Shown: positions 18,179-27,931 of the stretch, one piece after another
Numbering within the stretch: the first letter of the stretch is position 1
How the letters are laid out: every line of letters begins with the position of its first letter
NCBI RefSeq assembly: GCF_001431535.1
Contig: NZ_LDJK01000020.1
Span: 1-62,095 of the forward strand
Source: Stenotrophomonas chelatiphaga
GTDB lineage: Bacteria > Pseudomonadota > Gammaproteobacteria > Xanthomonadales > Xanthomonadaceae
Length of the DNA: 62,095 nucleotides
Reading direction: 5' to 3'
Made by a program: the position numbers and the translations under genes
Notes under the pieces: generated by a model
Database searches by the model: none
What the model saw: the letters and a program-made list of their open reading frames with translations, nothing else
What the model was told of the DNA's origin: nothing

Positions 18179-19213
18179 TCAGTAGGTGATGGTCACGGTG
18201 ATCCGGTCGGCGTAGTTGCCGGCCACCGGCAGGGCACCGGTGGTGGCGGGAGCGCGCCCGTAGATGGTGACCTGTTGCGCCACGCCGGTGCCGGTGCCGG
18301 CCACCACGTCGGTGCCCACGGTGTTGCCCCAGCGCTGCAACCGCGCGCTGTCGCGGTACAGCTCATACGGAATGAACGCCGTGGTGGTCGTCGCATGGCG
18401 CATGCGTCGGGTGCTGCCGGAGGCATACAGTCCATTATCCAACGACACGTTGAAGGCGGTACGGCGCACGCAGGTCAGGGTCAGCTGGGCGGTCTGGTTG
18501 ATCGGCGTGGCGATCCGTCCTGCGGCCGTGCCGAACTCCATGTCGGTCACCAGGTAGCTGCCGCACTGCGGCAGCACGGTGGCGGTGGCGGTGAACGGGA
18601 AGGCGTTGCTGGCGCTCTTGCGATTGGTGGCGACGGCGTCGGTGCAGCTGCCCGGCATGGTCGGGGTCCCGAGCAGCACCTCGTTGTAGGCGTAGGTCAG
18701 GGTCACGTTGCCGGTAGTGAAGGCGCTGCTGTAGCTGCCGGTGGCCAGTGTCTGGTTGGCCGGGACCTGCCCGTAGACCGTGGTGGTGATGCTGCCGCTG
18801 CCGCCCAGCAATGGCGCGGCGTAGCTCAGCTGCAGGTCCTGCGCGGGCGGCGAGCCAGCCTGCAGCAGCCCCCAGGGCACCTGGCGGGCGGCATCGGTGT
18901 ACAGCTGGAACGCCAGCGGGTCTGCAGTGGCGTTGGTCATCTGCCGGGTCGGCAGCACCGCGGTGGAGGCGCTGCCGCTGCCGATGCCCACGCACAGGCG
19001 CACCCGCACGTTGGCCAGCAGGGTCAACCCGCCGGTGGTGCAGGTGATGGTCACGCCCATGTTGGCCGGCGTGGCCGACGCGGCCATGTTGGTGATGTTG
19101 CCAAAGGCCACCGCCGACGCGGTGGCGGTGCAGGTGGTATCCGCGCGTGCAGCGCCAGGCCAGGCCAGCAGCACCAGCAGCACCAGCAGCCCGGCCGCCC
19201 ATGCACGGATCAT
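18179..19213 (-). CDS. SCPU-domain tip subunit (CsuE-like)
   Basis: A 344-residue secreted protein with a signal peptide (MIRAWAAGLLVLLVLLAW..., cleavage near residue 25) and two tandem spore-coat-U (SCPU) domains, about 26-175 and 185-344. Both domains have the features TASAVAFGNI / VTDMEFGTAAG and paired cysteines. The protein ends ITVTITY, the beta-strand ending of these pilins. Two-domain SCPU proteins at the end of Csu-type operons are tip adhesins (CsuE in Acinetobacter), so this is the likely adhesin. The ATG overlaps the usher stop in an ATGA. Confidence 0.82.
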   Translation of the reverse strand: MIRAWAAGLLVLLVLLAWPGAARADTTCTATASAVAFGNITNMAASATPANMGVTITCTTGGLTLLANVRVRLCVGIGSGSASTAVLPTRQMTNATADPLAFQLYTDAARQVPWGLLQAGSPPAQDLQLSYAAPLLGGSGSITTTVYGQVPANQTLATGSYSSAFTTGNVTLTYAYNEVLLGTPTMPGSCTDAVATNRKSASNAFPFTATATVLPQCGSYLVTDMEFGTAAGRIATPINQTAQLTLTCVRRTAFNVSLDNGLYASGSTRRMRHATTTTAFIPYELYRDSARLQRWGNTVGTDVVAGTGTGVAQQVTIYGRAPATTGALPVAGNYADRITVTITY

Positions 19214-21621
19214 CGGGTCTCCTGCGCTGGCAGCGGCGTGCAGGTCACCGGGCCCAGGCGCGGGATCGCGCCGCTGGCGGTCACCGGCGGCGGGCTGACC
19301 TGCAGTTGGCACGGGCCCTCCGGCGTGGTCACCTGCAAGCGGCCATCGGCGGGCAGGTCCTGGAGGTACACCGCACCGTCATAGCCGACCAGCGCTTCAC
19401 CCTGCTGTCCGAAGCGGACCACGCTGCCGACCGGCAAGGCGACGCCGGCGCGGTCCTGCGCTACGAACTGCACGGCACGGCTGCGACGCAGGCCGAAGCT
19501 GACCCCAAGCCCGGCACCCTGGCTGGGCGTGACCCAATCGTCGACCCGCTCGGCGGCGATGTCGGCCGGCAGCCCCATGGTGTCGATCGACAGCCGGTTG
19601 CGCTGCCAGGAAAGCAGCGGACTGACCAGCAACAGGCCGTTGCGGTCGGTGACGCCGATTTCCCGGTTTTCCAGGCGTACCGGCACCCCGGCGATGCCGC
19701 CGGTGGACACCACCGCGAACGCATCGTTGACTTCGCGCGCGGCAAACACGTGGCCGCCCATCCACACCAGTGCGCCGCCGGCGTTGGCATAACCGTAGGT
19801 GCTGTCGCCCTCGTGCACCGCGCCCACCGAATAGCGCCCGGTAGGGGTCAGCCAGCCGGCCTCCGCCAGGCCGCCGGTGCCGCGGTCGCCCTGCCGGGCC
19901 TGCACCCGCCAGCCCATGCCATTGCCGCCGCCGTCGCCCGGTACCGGCTGTGACACGTCCACGCTGTACAGCTGTTCGCCGCCGTTGCGTTGTACGGCCA
20001 CGCTGGCCTGGCGGTTGTTGCCCAGGGTGGCGGCGAGCGAAACGTAGACGCTGCGGTCGCTGCTGTCGCCCAGGTTCTGGTTGGCCGATACATACGCCGA
20101 CCAACGCTGGGCGAAGCTGCGCGACCAGAACAGGCTGGCATAGCGGTCGTCCTGCCCATCCGGTTGGCGCAGCCGCAGGTAACTGGCACTGACCGCGCCG
20201 AAGCGCTCCAGGCTGACCCCGAAGGTGGCCTGTTCGGTGATGTCTGGCGGCAGGCTGTCCTGCAGGGCGCCCAGGTCGCGGTAGTCGCCGTGGCTGCGTC
20301 GGCTCAGCAGGTTCACGTTGAACCGGCGGTTGTTCCAGTTGTAGCCGACCGAATACTGGCCGCCCTGCAGATCGCCGTACTGGCTGCGTGCATAGGCGGC
20401 GGTCAGCACGCCCGCGCGGCCCGCCAGCCAGCCGCCGCCGAAGCCGGCCTGGTGCAGGCCGCCACCGGCTTCGGCGTGGGCTTCGGCCGTGAACCGGTCA
20501 GTGACGCCGTGGCGCCAGGTGGCGCTGACCAGGGTGCGGTCGTCGTAGGCGAACGAGCGCACGCCGTAGTCTTCGCGCAGTCGCCCCACGCCCACCGACC
20601 AGTCGGTCAGCCCGCGTGCCAGCAGCTGCTGGGTGCCGTAGAAGTCGAAATCCACCGTGCGGCTGCGGCCGAACGCATCGGTGATCACCACCTGCGCGGT
20701 GCCGGTGCCGCTGATCCCGGGCTGGGTGGCCAGCTGGAACGGCCCCACCGGGACCTCACCGCTGTACTGGCGCAGCCCGTCCACGTACAGCTCCACGTTC
20801 GAAGGCACCACGGCCTGGCCGAGGAAGCTCGGCGTCGGTGACAACACGCGATAGGGTTGCAGGCCGTAGTTGCGCCCTACCTGGATGCCGCCCATCCGCA
20901 CCGGTCGGCTCCAGTCCAGGAAGCCGCTGTAGAAATCGCCGACCTCAAGGCTGACCGCCTGTTCCGGGAAATCCAGCGTCCAGCGTGTATCCAGGCGCAC
21001 GCTTTCGCTGCGCCAGCGGCGCGCATCGCCGTCCTGGAAGCGGCGCTGCAGCGAGAGGTTGGACAGCGTGCCGCGGCCGACGCCGAACACCCGCAGTTCC
21101 GAGGTGAGGGCCAGGCTGGACTGGTCTTCGACATGGGTGGCGTACAGGTCGTAGTTGAGCAGTACGCCGGGCGAGGCGCTGGCACGGGGGATGTCGTTGG
21201 CCCGGGCGCCGATGGAGGCGGTGGGCAGGTCCAACTGGTCCAGCGGGGCATCGATGGCCAGGGTCTGCACGCGGGCGTCGTAGCGCACCTGCACGCCGAC
21301 CAGCTGGTCCAGGTAGACCGGCGCCTCGCCCCGGGCAGGGAAGCCCAGCTGGCGCAGCACCTGGGGCAAGGCCTGCAGGCGGCCGTGCTGGTCGATGAAG
21401 GGCAACAGCCCGCGCGGCGCCTGGTTCAGGGTGACTTCCAGGTACAGCGACTGGCTGGCAGTAAGCGGAGTCGGCGGTGGCAGCATCGCATCGGGCATCG
21501 CGCCGGCGGCGACCACGTCCGCCGCCTGGGCGCTGATCGGCACGAGCCCGAGCAGGATGCGCACGGCCGCCTCAGCGAGCCGGTGGCGTCGCGGGCAGCG
21601 CGGTCTGTGCCGGTTCGCCAT
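19210..21621 (-). CDS. Fimbrial outer-membrane usher
   Basis: PapC/FimD/CsuD-family translocation pore, 803 residues. After a signal region comes the periplasmic N-domain (SQSLYLEVTLNQAPRGLLPF), a 24-strand barrel with the plug domain (VPSNVELYVDGLRQYSGEVPVGPFQLATQPGISGTGTAQV region), and the C-terminal domains with VGYDGAVYLQDLP. The longest start, ATG 21621, lies 50 bp inside the chaperone gene. A GTG at 21564, 5 nt after GAGG and just past the chaperone stop, is a credible alternative that shortens the signal peptide. It is tightly coupled to the tip-subunit gene. Confidence 0.9.
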   Translation of the reverse strand: MANRHRPRCPRRHRLAEAAVRILLGLVPISAQAADVVAAGAMPDAMLPPPTPLTASQSLYLEVTLNQAPRGLLPFIDQHGRLQALPQVLRQLGFPARGEAPVYLDQLVGVQVRYDARVQTLAIDAPLDQLDLPTASIGARANDIPRASASPGVLLNYDLYATHVEDQSSLALTSELRVFGVGRGTLSNLSLQRRFQDGDARRWRSESVRLDTRWTLDFPEQAVSLEVGDFYSGFLDWSRPVRMGGIQVGRNYGLQPYRVLSPTPSFLGQAVVPSNVELYVDGLRQYSGEVPVGPFQLATQPGISGTGTAQVVITDAFGRSRTVDFDFYGTQQLLARGLTDWSVGVGRLREDYGVRSFAYDDRTLVSATWRHGVTDRFTAEAHAEAGGGLHQAGFGGGWLAGRAGVLTAAYARSQYGDLQGGQYSVGYNWNNRRFNVNLLSRRSHGDYRDLGALQDSLPPDITEQATFGVSLERFGAVSASYLRLRQPDGQDDRYASLFWSRSFAQRWSAYVSANQNLGDSSDRSVYVSLAATLGNNRQASVAVQRNGGEQLYSVDVSQPVPGDGGGNGMGWRVQARQGDRGTGGLAEAGWLTPTGRYSVGAVHEGDSTYGYANAGGALVWMGGHVFAAREVNDAFAVVSTGGIAGVPVRLENREIGVTDRNGLLLVSPLLSWQRNRLSIDTMGLPADIAAERVDDWVTPSQGAGLGVSFGLRRSRAVQFVAQDRAGVALPVGSVVRFGQQGEALVGYDGAVYLQDLPADGRLQVTTPEGPCQLQVSPPPVTASGAIPRLGPVTCTPLPAQETR

Positions 21622-22309
21622 TGATCTTCGCCGAGAACGTGGGCGCCTCGGGCAACGACGCGGTGTCCAGATTCCAGTGCATCACCTGGCCAGGCAGAAC
21701 GTAGCCGACCAGCCCGGGGCGCAGGATGCGTGGGCGCTGCGGGTCGCCGATGGCGACGTCGGCCAACTGCGCATAGCCATCGCCTTCGTTGCGCACCTCC
21801 AGGCCGGGGGTGCCGTCGGGCATCGGCAGCGCGCGGGCGGCCAGCCGCGGCTTCAGGCCATCGGCATCGGCCGGTTGCAGGAACAATGGCACCGAGTAGC
21901 GCAGCACGAACTGCATGCCGCGCGCATCCGGGTCCAGCCGCGGCAGTTCGTCCACCACCACCCGGTAGGCCTGCTGGGCGGCGCTTTCGGCCGGTGCCAT
22001 GCGCACCAGGCGTACCAGCTGCTGCTGGCCCGCAGCGAGGTCATGTACCGGTGGACTGGGCTGGATGTCCTGGGTTTCCACCAGTTGGTCCTCGCCATCG
22101 GCCTGCTGCCAGCCGAACACTCGGATCTGCACTTTCATCGGCGCGGTGCCGGTGTTGGTCAGCCAGAGGGCCTCGCTGGTCTGCGCGGGGCGCAGTTCCA
22201 GCCGGGTCGGCGCTACCTGGAGGCTGGCGGCGATGGCGGCGGCAGGAAACATCGGCGCGCACAGAGCCAGCAGGCCGATGGATGCCCATCGGCGCTTGGT
22301 CGGGGTCAT
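21572..22309 (-). CDS. Periplasmic pilus-assembly chaperone (CsuC-like)
   Basis: A 245-residue PapD-like donor-strand chaperone. A signal peptide (ASIGLLALCAPMFPAAAIA-A) precedes domain 1 (LQVAPTRLELRPAQTSEALWLTNTG; AAGQQQLVRLVRM; AYRVVVDELPRL) and domain 2 (GLEVRNEGDGYAQLADVAI; GYVLPGQVMHWNL). It caps subunits and hands them to the usher. It lies 15 bp after the major pilin gene and overlaps the longest usher frame. Confidence 0.9.
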   Translation of the reverse strand: MTPTKRRWASIGLLALCAPMFPAAAIAASLQVAPTRLELRPAQTSEALWLTNTGTAPMKVQIRVFGWQQADGEDQLVETQDIQPSPPVHDLAAGQQQLVRLVRMAPAESAAQQAYRVVVDELPRLDPDARGMQFVLRYSVPLFLQPADADGLKPRLAARALPMPDGTPGLEVRNEGDGYAQLADVAIGDPQRPRILRPGLVGYVLPGQVMHWNLDTASLPEAPTFSAKINGEPAQTALPATPPAR

Positions 22310-22323
22310 CACGGTCACCCTCT

Positions 22324-22866
22324 TCAGTAGGTGATCGTGGCGGTGACCGTATCCAGGTAGGAACCGGCGGCTGCGTTGTTCACGCTGGGATTGAGTACCC
22401 GGCCGTAGACGTTGTAGGGCTGCGGAGTGCCGTTGCCCACCGCTGCCACGGTGTTGGTGGCGGTGGTCGCGCCCCATACGTTGGTGCGTCCGGCGTCCTG
22501 GTACAGCTGGTAGCCGACGAAGTTGTTGGTGGTCACCGCCGCATCGGTATGCCGCATCCGGCGCGTGGTCACGTCACCGGCGGTCGCGGCATTGCTGCCT
22601 GCGTTGAGCGCGATGGAGTAGGGGGTCAGTGCCGAGCACTGGGCGGTGATGGTGCCCTGCGCCAGTACCGGGGCGGTGGCGGTCGACGCGACCGTACCGA
22701 AATCGACGTCGGTCGGCGCGGCGGCGGCGATCGTGCAGGAGGTGGTGATGGCGATGCGGACGTTGAAGGTCACGCTGTTCTGCGCGAAGGCAGGGGCGGC
22801 CGCGAAGGCCAGGCAGAGGGTCAGGCCACTGAGGGCAAGACGGCGAGAACTACGTGAAGAGCGCAT
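22324..22866 (-). CDS. SCPU-domain major pilin (CsuA/B-like)
   Basis: A 180-residue secreted pilin with a signal peptide ending APAFA-QN (residue 28) and one SCPU domain: VTFNVRIAITTSCTI, VDFGTVAS, a second Cys in ITAQCSALTPYSIALNAG, MRHTDAAVT, YQLYQDAGRTNVWG, and the terminal strand TVTATITY. It is first in the operon and has a good ribosome site (AAGGAG), as expected for the most abundant subunit. No clear sigma-70 promoter was found; a TATAAA lies at 22938-22943 on the minus strand but without a good -35. Confidence 0.87.
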   Translation of the reverse strand: MRSSRSSRRLALSGLTLCLAFAAAPAFAQNSVTFNVRIAITTSCTIAAAAPTDVDFGTVASTATAPVLAQGTITAQCSALTPYSIALNAGSNAATAGDVTTRRMRHTDAAVTTNNFVGYQLYQDAGRTNVWGATTATNTVAAVGNGTPQPYNVYGRVLNPSVNNAAAGSYLDTVTATITY

Positions 22867-22965
22867 GGGCGGGATCTCCTTGGACCCTTCAGGGTCCTGA
22901 ACCGAAACGATGCAGTCGAACGCGTTGCTACATGACGTTTATAAGCGCAAAACCGTGGTCGGAGG

Positions 22966-22990
22966 GTGACGGGTGGCCGACGGCCGTCAC
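22966..22990 (+). repeat. SMAG-like palindrome upstream of pilus operon
   Basis: GTGACGG...CCGTCAC with inner GGCCGACGGCC. Similar GTGACG / CGTCAC palindromes occur in the 50518 array and at 61169. It lies between the divergent pilin and map genes. Confidence 0.55.
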
Positions 22991-23076
22991 ACTTTTCGTT
23001 GCCCGCTCCGCGTCGGACCCTCAACCCCGGCTGTCGCAGATGCAACGGACCCGTTCAGCATCGGGCCCGGATCGGC

Positions 23077-23082
23077 GATAAT
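23077..23082 (+). promoter_or_regulatory. Candidate -10 box of map
   Basis: GATAAT ends 7 bp before the map ATG, so transcription would start at or next to the A of the start codon. The -35 (TTCAGC at 23054-23059, 17-bp spacing) is weak. Confidence 0.45.
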
Positions 23083-23089
23083 GGCGGGC

Positions 23090-23866
23090 ATGAGCGTAAA
23101 TCTGAAAACCCCCCAGGAAATCGAGTTGATGCGCGAGGCCGGGCGGCTGGCCAGCGAAGTGCTGGACATCGTCACGCCCTTCGTCAAGCCCGGTGTCACC
23201 ACCGAAGAGCTGGACCGCATCTGCCACGACCACATCGTCAACGTGCAGAAGACGATCCCGGCCAACGTCGGCTATCGCGGCTTCCCCAAGAGCGTATGCA
23301 CCTCGGTCAACAACGTGATCTGCCATGGCATCCCCAGCGAGGCCAAGGTGCTCAAGGACGGCGACATCGTCAACATCGACGTCACCGTGATCAAGGATGG
23401 CTGGCACGGCGACACCAGCCGCATGTACTACGTGGGCACGCCGTCGGTGATGGCCAAGCGCCTGGTCGATGCGACCTATGAAGCCATGTGGCGCGGCATC
23501 CGTGCGGTCAAGCCGGGCGCCACGCTGGGCGATATCGGCCATGCCATCCAGAGCTACGCCGAAAGCGAGCGCTTCAGCGTGGTGCGCGAGTATTGCGGCC
23601 ATGGCATCGGCAAGGTCTACCACGATGAGCCGCAGGTGGTGCATTACGGCCGCCCGGGGCAGGGCCTGGTGCTGCAGCCGGGCATGACCTTCACCATCGA
23701 ACCGATGATCAACGAGGGCACCCGCTACAACAAGGTGCTGCCGGACGGCTGGACCGTGGTCACCAAGGATCGCAAGTTGTCGGCGCAGTGGGAGCACATG
23801 ATCGCGGTCACCGAGACCGGCGTGGACGTGCTGACCCTGTCGCCGGGCGAATCGCAGGTCGCTTGA
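23090..23866 (+). CDS. map: Methionine aminopeptidase, type I
   Basis: Removes the initiator Met from nascent proteins; cytoplasmic dinuclear metalloenzyme. The 258 residues include CTSVNNVICHGIP, the metal-ligand segment NIDVTVIKDGWHGDTSRM (two Asp), YCGHGIGKVYHDEP (His), TIEPMIN (Glu) and the final Glu in AQWEHMIAVTETG. The ATG at 23090 has no Shine-Dalgarno, but GATAAT ends 7 bp before it, suggesting a leaderless transcript. It is 2 bp from glnD, so they are cotranscribed. Confidence 0.96.
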   Translation: MSVNLKTPQEIELMREAGRLASEVLDIVTPFVKPGVTTEELDRICHDHIVNVQKTIPANVGYRGFPKSVCTSVNNVICHGIPSEAKVLKDGDIVNIDVTVIKDGWHGDTSRMYYVGTPSVMAKRLVDATYEAMWRGIRAVKPGATLGDIGHAIQSYAESERFSVVREYCGHGIGKVYHDEPQVVHYGRPGQGLVLQPGMTFTIEPMINEGTRYNKVLPDGWTVVTKDRKLSAQWEHMIAVTETGVDVLTLSPGESQVA

Positions 23867-23868
23867 CG

Positions 23869-26505
23869 ATGCTGCCGGCGGGTTCGTTGCTGGACACGCC
23901 GGCTTCGTCGGTGCCCGATGCCGAATGGGCTGCCGCGGCGCGCCAGGCGCTGCAGCAGGCCGATGCGCGCCTGCACCGCCGCTTCGACCAGGGCGATCGG
24001 ATCGAACGCCTGCTGGCGCTGCGCGCGCGCGCCGCCGATCATCTGATCCGCCTCGCCTGGCAGCGCTGCATGCCGGCCGGGCAGGCACTTTCGCTGTTTG
24101 CGGTGGGCGGGTACGGGCGCGGGGAGCTGTTCCCGCATTCGGACATCGACGTGCTGGTGCTGGGCGAAACGTCGGCCCAGCACGCCGCCGAAGCCGGGCT
24201 GTCGCGCCTGTTCGCGCTGCTGTGGGATTGCGGCCTGCCGGTCAGCCATGCAGTACGCTCGCTGCAGCAATGCCGCGACGCCGCCGCCGACCAGACCGTG
24301 CTGACCGCGCTGATCGAAGCGCGTCCGCTGGTCGCCGCCGAAGGCGCGCGCCGCGCGCTGCGCCAGACCATCGACGATGGCGCGCTGTGGCCGCCGCGTG
24401 CCTTCTTCCTCGCCAAGCTGGACGAACTGCGCACGCGGCATGCCCGCTTCGGCGATACCGCCGACAACCTGGAGCCGGACCTGAAAGACGGCCCCGGCGG
24501 GCTGCGTGACCTCAATACGCTGGGCTGGATGGCGCTGCGCGCCTTCGGCGTGAGCGAGCTGGAGGCGCTGGTCGGCCTCGGCCACCTCGGCGCGGACGAG
24601 GCAGTGGCCCTGCAGCGCGAGCGTGGGGTGCTGGCAGGGCTGCGCTACGGACTGCATCTGGTGGCCGGCCGCCCTGAAGAGCGGCTGCGCTTCGACTACC
24701 AGAAGACCCTGGCCGCGCGGCTGGGGTTCGAAGACGATGTGGAAAGCCTGGGCGTCGAAAAAATGATGCAGGGCTTCTACCGCGCCGCATCGGTGGTGCG
24801 GCGGATCAGCGACCGGCTGCTGCAGCGCTTCGAGGAACAGTTCGATGGCGAAGCGGTGCCCGAACCGCTGACGGTCGGCTTCTCGCTGCGCCGCGGTTAC
24901 CTGGCCGCCAACGATGCGGACTGGCCACGCGGGGACATCGGCGAAGTGTTCGCGCTGTTCTCCAGCTGGGCCAACAACAGCCAGGTGCGCGGCCTGCATT
25001 CGCTCACTGCGCGCGCACTGGCCGAAGCGCTGCCGCAACTGCCGGATTACCAGCACGCCTGGCCACACACGCGGCAGCAGTTCCTTTCGCTGCTGCGCCA
25101 GCCGCGGCCGGTCGATACCCTGTCACGGATGGCGCGGCTGGGCGTGCTCGGCCAGTGGATCCCGGCCTTCGCCCAGGTCAGCGGGCGGATGCAGTTCGAC
25201 CTGTTCCATGTCTATACGGTGGACCAGCACACGATGATGGTGCTGCGGAACATGGGCGAGTTTTCCAGCAGCAAGGCCGCTGAACGTTTCTCGATCGCCC
25301 ATGAGGTATGGCCGCGCCTGCGCAAGCCCGAACTGCTGCTGCTTGCCGGGCTGTTCCATGACATCGCCAAGGGGCGCGGTGGCGACCATTCCGAGCTCGG
25401 CGCGGTGGACGCGCGGGAATTCTGCCAGACCCTGGAAATGAGCCTTGCCGACACCGATCTGGTGGCCTGGCTGGTCGAGCAGCACCTGCGCATGTCGGTG
25501 ACCGCGCAGAAGCAGGACATCTCCGATCCGGCGGTCATCCATCGCTTCGCCACGCTGGTGGCCAGCCGCGAACGGCTGGATTACCTGTACCTGCTGACCT
25601 GCGCCGATATCGCCGGCACCAGCCCGAAGTTGTGGAATGCATGGAAGGACCGGCTGCTTGCCGACCTCTATTTCGCCACCCGCCGCGCGCTGCGCGAAGG
25701 CCTGGAGCCGCCGCTGCCGGCCGCCGAGCGGGTGATCGAGGCGCGTGAGTACGTGCGCCAGCTGGTGCGCGAGCAGGGCTATGACGATGCCACGATCAAC
25801 CGCCAGTTCGCGGTGATGCCCGATGAAGGTTTCATCCGCCTGCGCCCGGAGCAGCTGGCGTGGCAGGCCGGTGCCCTGGTGCCGGTCCGCCAGGGCCACA
25901 CCCTGGTGAAAGTGCGCCCGATCAGCCCGGACGACCCGGCGCTGGAAGTGTTCGTGCATTCGCCCGACCGCGATGGCCTGTTCGCCGCGATCGTGATGAC
26001 GCTGGACCGCAAGGGCTACGGCATCCACCGTGCGCGCGTGCTGGATGGACCTTCCGACACCATCTTCGATACGTTCGAAGTGAATCCGGCCGACAGCTTC
26101 GCCGACGGCGACCCGCTGCGGCTTGAGGCCGCCCTGCGCGAGGCGCTGTCCGGCGACCTGTCGCGGTTGCGTCCTTCTCGGCGTGCGATCCCGCGCCAGC
26201 TGCGGCACTTCCGCTTCGCTCCGCGCATCGAGTTCCGCGACGAAGCGGGCGATGCCGCCGGCACCCGTTTCAGCTTGGTCGCGCCCGACCGCCCCGGCCT
26301 GCTGGCCGATGTGGCGCACGTGCTGCGCAACCAGCGACTGCGCGTGCATGACGCGCGCATCGCCACCTTCGGCGAGCGCGCCGAAGACACTTTCGTGATC
26401 ACTGACGAACACGACCTTCCCCTGGATGAAACCGCCAGGCAGCAGCTGCAGGACGCCATGCTGTCCTGCCTGGACCCAGACCGAAACACCGGAGATACCC
26501 ACTGA
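23869..26505 (+). CDS. glnD: Bifunctional uridylyltransferase/uridylyl-removing enzyme GlnD
   Basis: Senses glutamine and modifies PII proteins (GlnB/GlnK), controlling nitrogen metabolism. The 878 residues contain a nucleotidyltransferase domain with [20 protein letters not shown] (about 80-100), the [15 protein letters not shown] region, an HD hydrolase domain ([18 protein letters not shown], about 500) for deuridylylation, and two C-terminal ACT domains (starting near 700 and 800; [15 protein letters not shown] and [17 protein letters not shown]). The start at 23869 follows map by 2 bp. The stop overlaps the dapD start (TGATG). Confidence 0.96.
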   Translation: MLPAGSLLDTPASSVPDAEWAAAARQALQQADARLHRRFDQGDRIERLLALRARAADHLIRLAWQRCMPAGQALSLFAVGGYGRGELFPHSDIDVLVLGETSAQHAAEAGLSRLFALLWDCGLPVSHAVRSLQQCRDAAADQTVLTALIEARPLVAAEGARRALRQTIDDGALWPPRAFFLAKLDELRTRHARFGDTADNLEPDLKDGPGGLRDLNTLGWMALRAFGVSELEALVGLGHLGADEAVALQRERGVLAGLRYGLHLVAGRPEERLRFDYQKTLAARLGFEDDVESLGVEKMMQGFYRAASVVRRISDRLLQRFEEQFDGEAVPEPLTVGFSLRRGYLAANDADWPRGDIGEVFALFSSWANNSQVRGLHSLTARALAEALPQLPDYQHAWPHTRQQFLSLLRQPRPVDTLSRMARLGVLGQWIPAFAQVSGRMQFDLFHVYTVDQHTMMVLRNMGEFSSSKAAERFSIAHEVWPRLRKPELLLLAGLFHDIAKGRGGDHSELGAVDAREFCQTLEMSLADTDLVAWLVEQHLRMSVTAQKQDISDPAVIHRFATLVASRERLDYLYLLTCADIAGTSPKLWNAWKDRLLADLYFATRRALREGLEPPLPAAERVIEAREYVRQLVREQGYDDATINRQFAVMPDEGFIRLRPEQLAWQAGALVPVRQGHTLVKVRPISPDDPALEVFVHSPDRDGLFAAIVMTLDRKGYGIHRARVLDGPSDTIFDTFEVNPADSFADGDPLRLEAALREALSGDLSRLRPSRRAIPRQLRHFRFAPRIEFRDEAGDAAGTRFSLVAPDRPGLLADVAHVLRNQRLRVHDARIATFGERAEDTFVITDEHDLPLDETARQQLQDAMLSCLDPDRNTGDTH

Positions 26506-27563
26506 TGGCCACCAAGCCGACCAAGAAAGCTTCACAACAGCCGAAGGCTGGTCAGAGCGCCGCTGCCAAGACCGTGGCAACCAAGAAGAGCACCGCCGGC
26601 AAGACTGTGGCCGTCAAGCAGACGGTGAAAAAGGCGGCGGCCAAGCCTGCCGTTGCGAAGAAGGTCCCGGCGGAGAAGGCACGCGCGGAAAACATCGCGC
26701 GCAAGTCGCTGCGCAAGCCGCCCGCCGTGGGCGTGGAAGAGCTGAAGTTCGGCATCGAGAGCGCCTTCGAGCGCCGTGCCACGCTCACCCTGCATGAGCT
26801 GGAAGGTTCCACCAAGCCGCTGGTCGGCCGGGTCATCGATGGGCTGGAAAGCGGCGAATTCCGCGTCGCCGAGCCGGACGGGCACGGCGGCTGGAAGGTC
26901 AACGAATGGTTGAAGAAGGCCGTGCTGCTGTACTTCCGCGTCAACGACATGGCGGTGGTCGATGCGCGCCCGGCGCCGTTCTGGGACAAGGTCGAATCGC
27001 GCTTCGCCGGCCATGACGAAGCGAAGTTCCGCCGCGCCGGCGTGCGCGTGGTGCCGGGTGCGATCGCGCGTCGCGGCACGTATTTCGGCAAGGACGTGGT
27101 GCTGATGCCGAGCTTCACCAACATCGGCGCCTACGTCGGCGAAGGCACCATGGTCGATACCTGGGCCACGGTGGGATCGTGCGCGCAGATCGGCCAGCAC
27201 TGCCATCTGTCCGGCGGTGCCGGCATCGGTGGCGTGCTGGAGCCGCTGCAGGCCAGCCCGACCATCATCGAAGACCATTGCTTCATCGGCGCGCGTTCGG
27301 AAGTGGTGGAAGGCGTTGTCGTCGGCCATCACAGCGTGATCGGCATGGGCGTGTTCCTCAGCCAGAGCACCCGCATCTACAACCGTGCCACCGGCGAGAT
27401 CAGCTACGGCTACATCCCGCCGTACAGCGTGGTGGTGTCCGGTTCGCTGCCTTCGGCCGACGGCACCCATTCGCTGTACTGCGCGGTGATCGTCAAGCAG
27501 GTCGACGCGCGTACCCGCAGCAAGACCAGCGTCAACGACCTGCTGCGCGGCCTGGCTGACTGA
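26505..27563 (+). CDS. dapD: Tetrahydrodipicolinate N-succinyltransferase with long basic N-tail
   Basis: Succinylates tetrahydrodipicolinate in the lysine/diaminopimelate pathway. Residues 80-352 match DapD end to end: [53 protein letters not shown] and the hexapeptide repeats through [17 protein letters not shown]. The first ~75 residues are an unusual Ala/Lys/Thr-rich, low-complexity tail with about 17 lysines (motifs such as [18 protein letters not shown]) that E. coli DapD (274 residues) lacks; it resembles histone-H1-like tails. The ATG is fixed by the TGATG overlap with glnD. In-frame GTG codons near residues 75-77 could start a family-length form. Confidence 0.93.
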   Translation: MATKPTKKASQQPKAGQSAAAKTVATKKSTAGKTVAVKQTVKKAAAKPAVAKKVPAEKARAENIARKSLRKPPAVGVEELKFGIESAFERRATLTLHELEGSTKPLVGRVIDGLESGEFRVAEPDGHGGWKVNEWLKKAVLLYFRVNDMAVVDARPAPFWDKVESRFAGHDEAKFRRAGVRVVPGAIARRGTYFGKDVVLMPSFTNIGAYVGEGTMVDTWATVGSCAQIGQHCHLSGGAGIGGVLEPLQASPTIIEDHCFIGARSEVVEGVVVGHHSVIGMGVFLSQSTRIYNRATGEISYGYIPPYSVVVSGSLPSADGTHSLYCAVIVKQVDARTRSKTSVNDLLRGLAD

Positions 27564-27568
27564 CCGCG

Positions 27569-27931
27569 ATGACCACCACCGTGCATGGATTGAAGAACTG
27601 CGATACCTGCAGGAAGGCCACCAAGTGGCTGGACCGTTTCGAGGTGCCGTATACCTTCGTCGACTACCGCGAGAACAAGCCGTCGCCTGAGACCTTGGTC
27701 GACTGGGCCAGCCAGGCCGGTGGCTTCCCCGCGCTGGTCAATAAATCCTCCACCACGTGGCGGCAACTGCCGGACAACCGCAAGGCGGCCGGTTCGGATG
27801 CCGAATGGAAGCTGCTGCTGCGCGAGTACCCGCAGCTGATCAAGCGGCCGCTGGTGGTGACCGACGATGGCACGGTCAGCCAGGGCTTTTCGGACAATGG
27901 CTTCAAGCAGCGCTTCGGAGTGGGCGCGTGA
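27569..27931 (+). CDS. ArsC/Spx-family reductase (YffB-like)
   Basis: A 120-residue thioredoxin-fold protein of the ArsC family, YffB subgroup. It has the redox pair Cys11-x-x-Cys14 (KNCDTCRKA), the VDYRENKPS segment, and the C-terminal LIKRPLVV region that closes the fold. YffB-type proteins are glutathione-dependent thiol reductases rather than proven arsenate reductases. It lies between dapD and dapE, an association also seen in E. coli (yffB-dapE), and its stop overlaps the dapE GTG start. Confidence 0.85.
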   Translation: MTTTVHGLKNCDTCRKATKWLDRFEVPYTFVDYRENKPSPETLVDWASQAGGFPALVNKSSTTWRQLPDNRKAAGSDAEWKLLLREYPQLIKRPLVVTDDGTVSQGFSDNGFKQRFGVGA

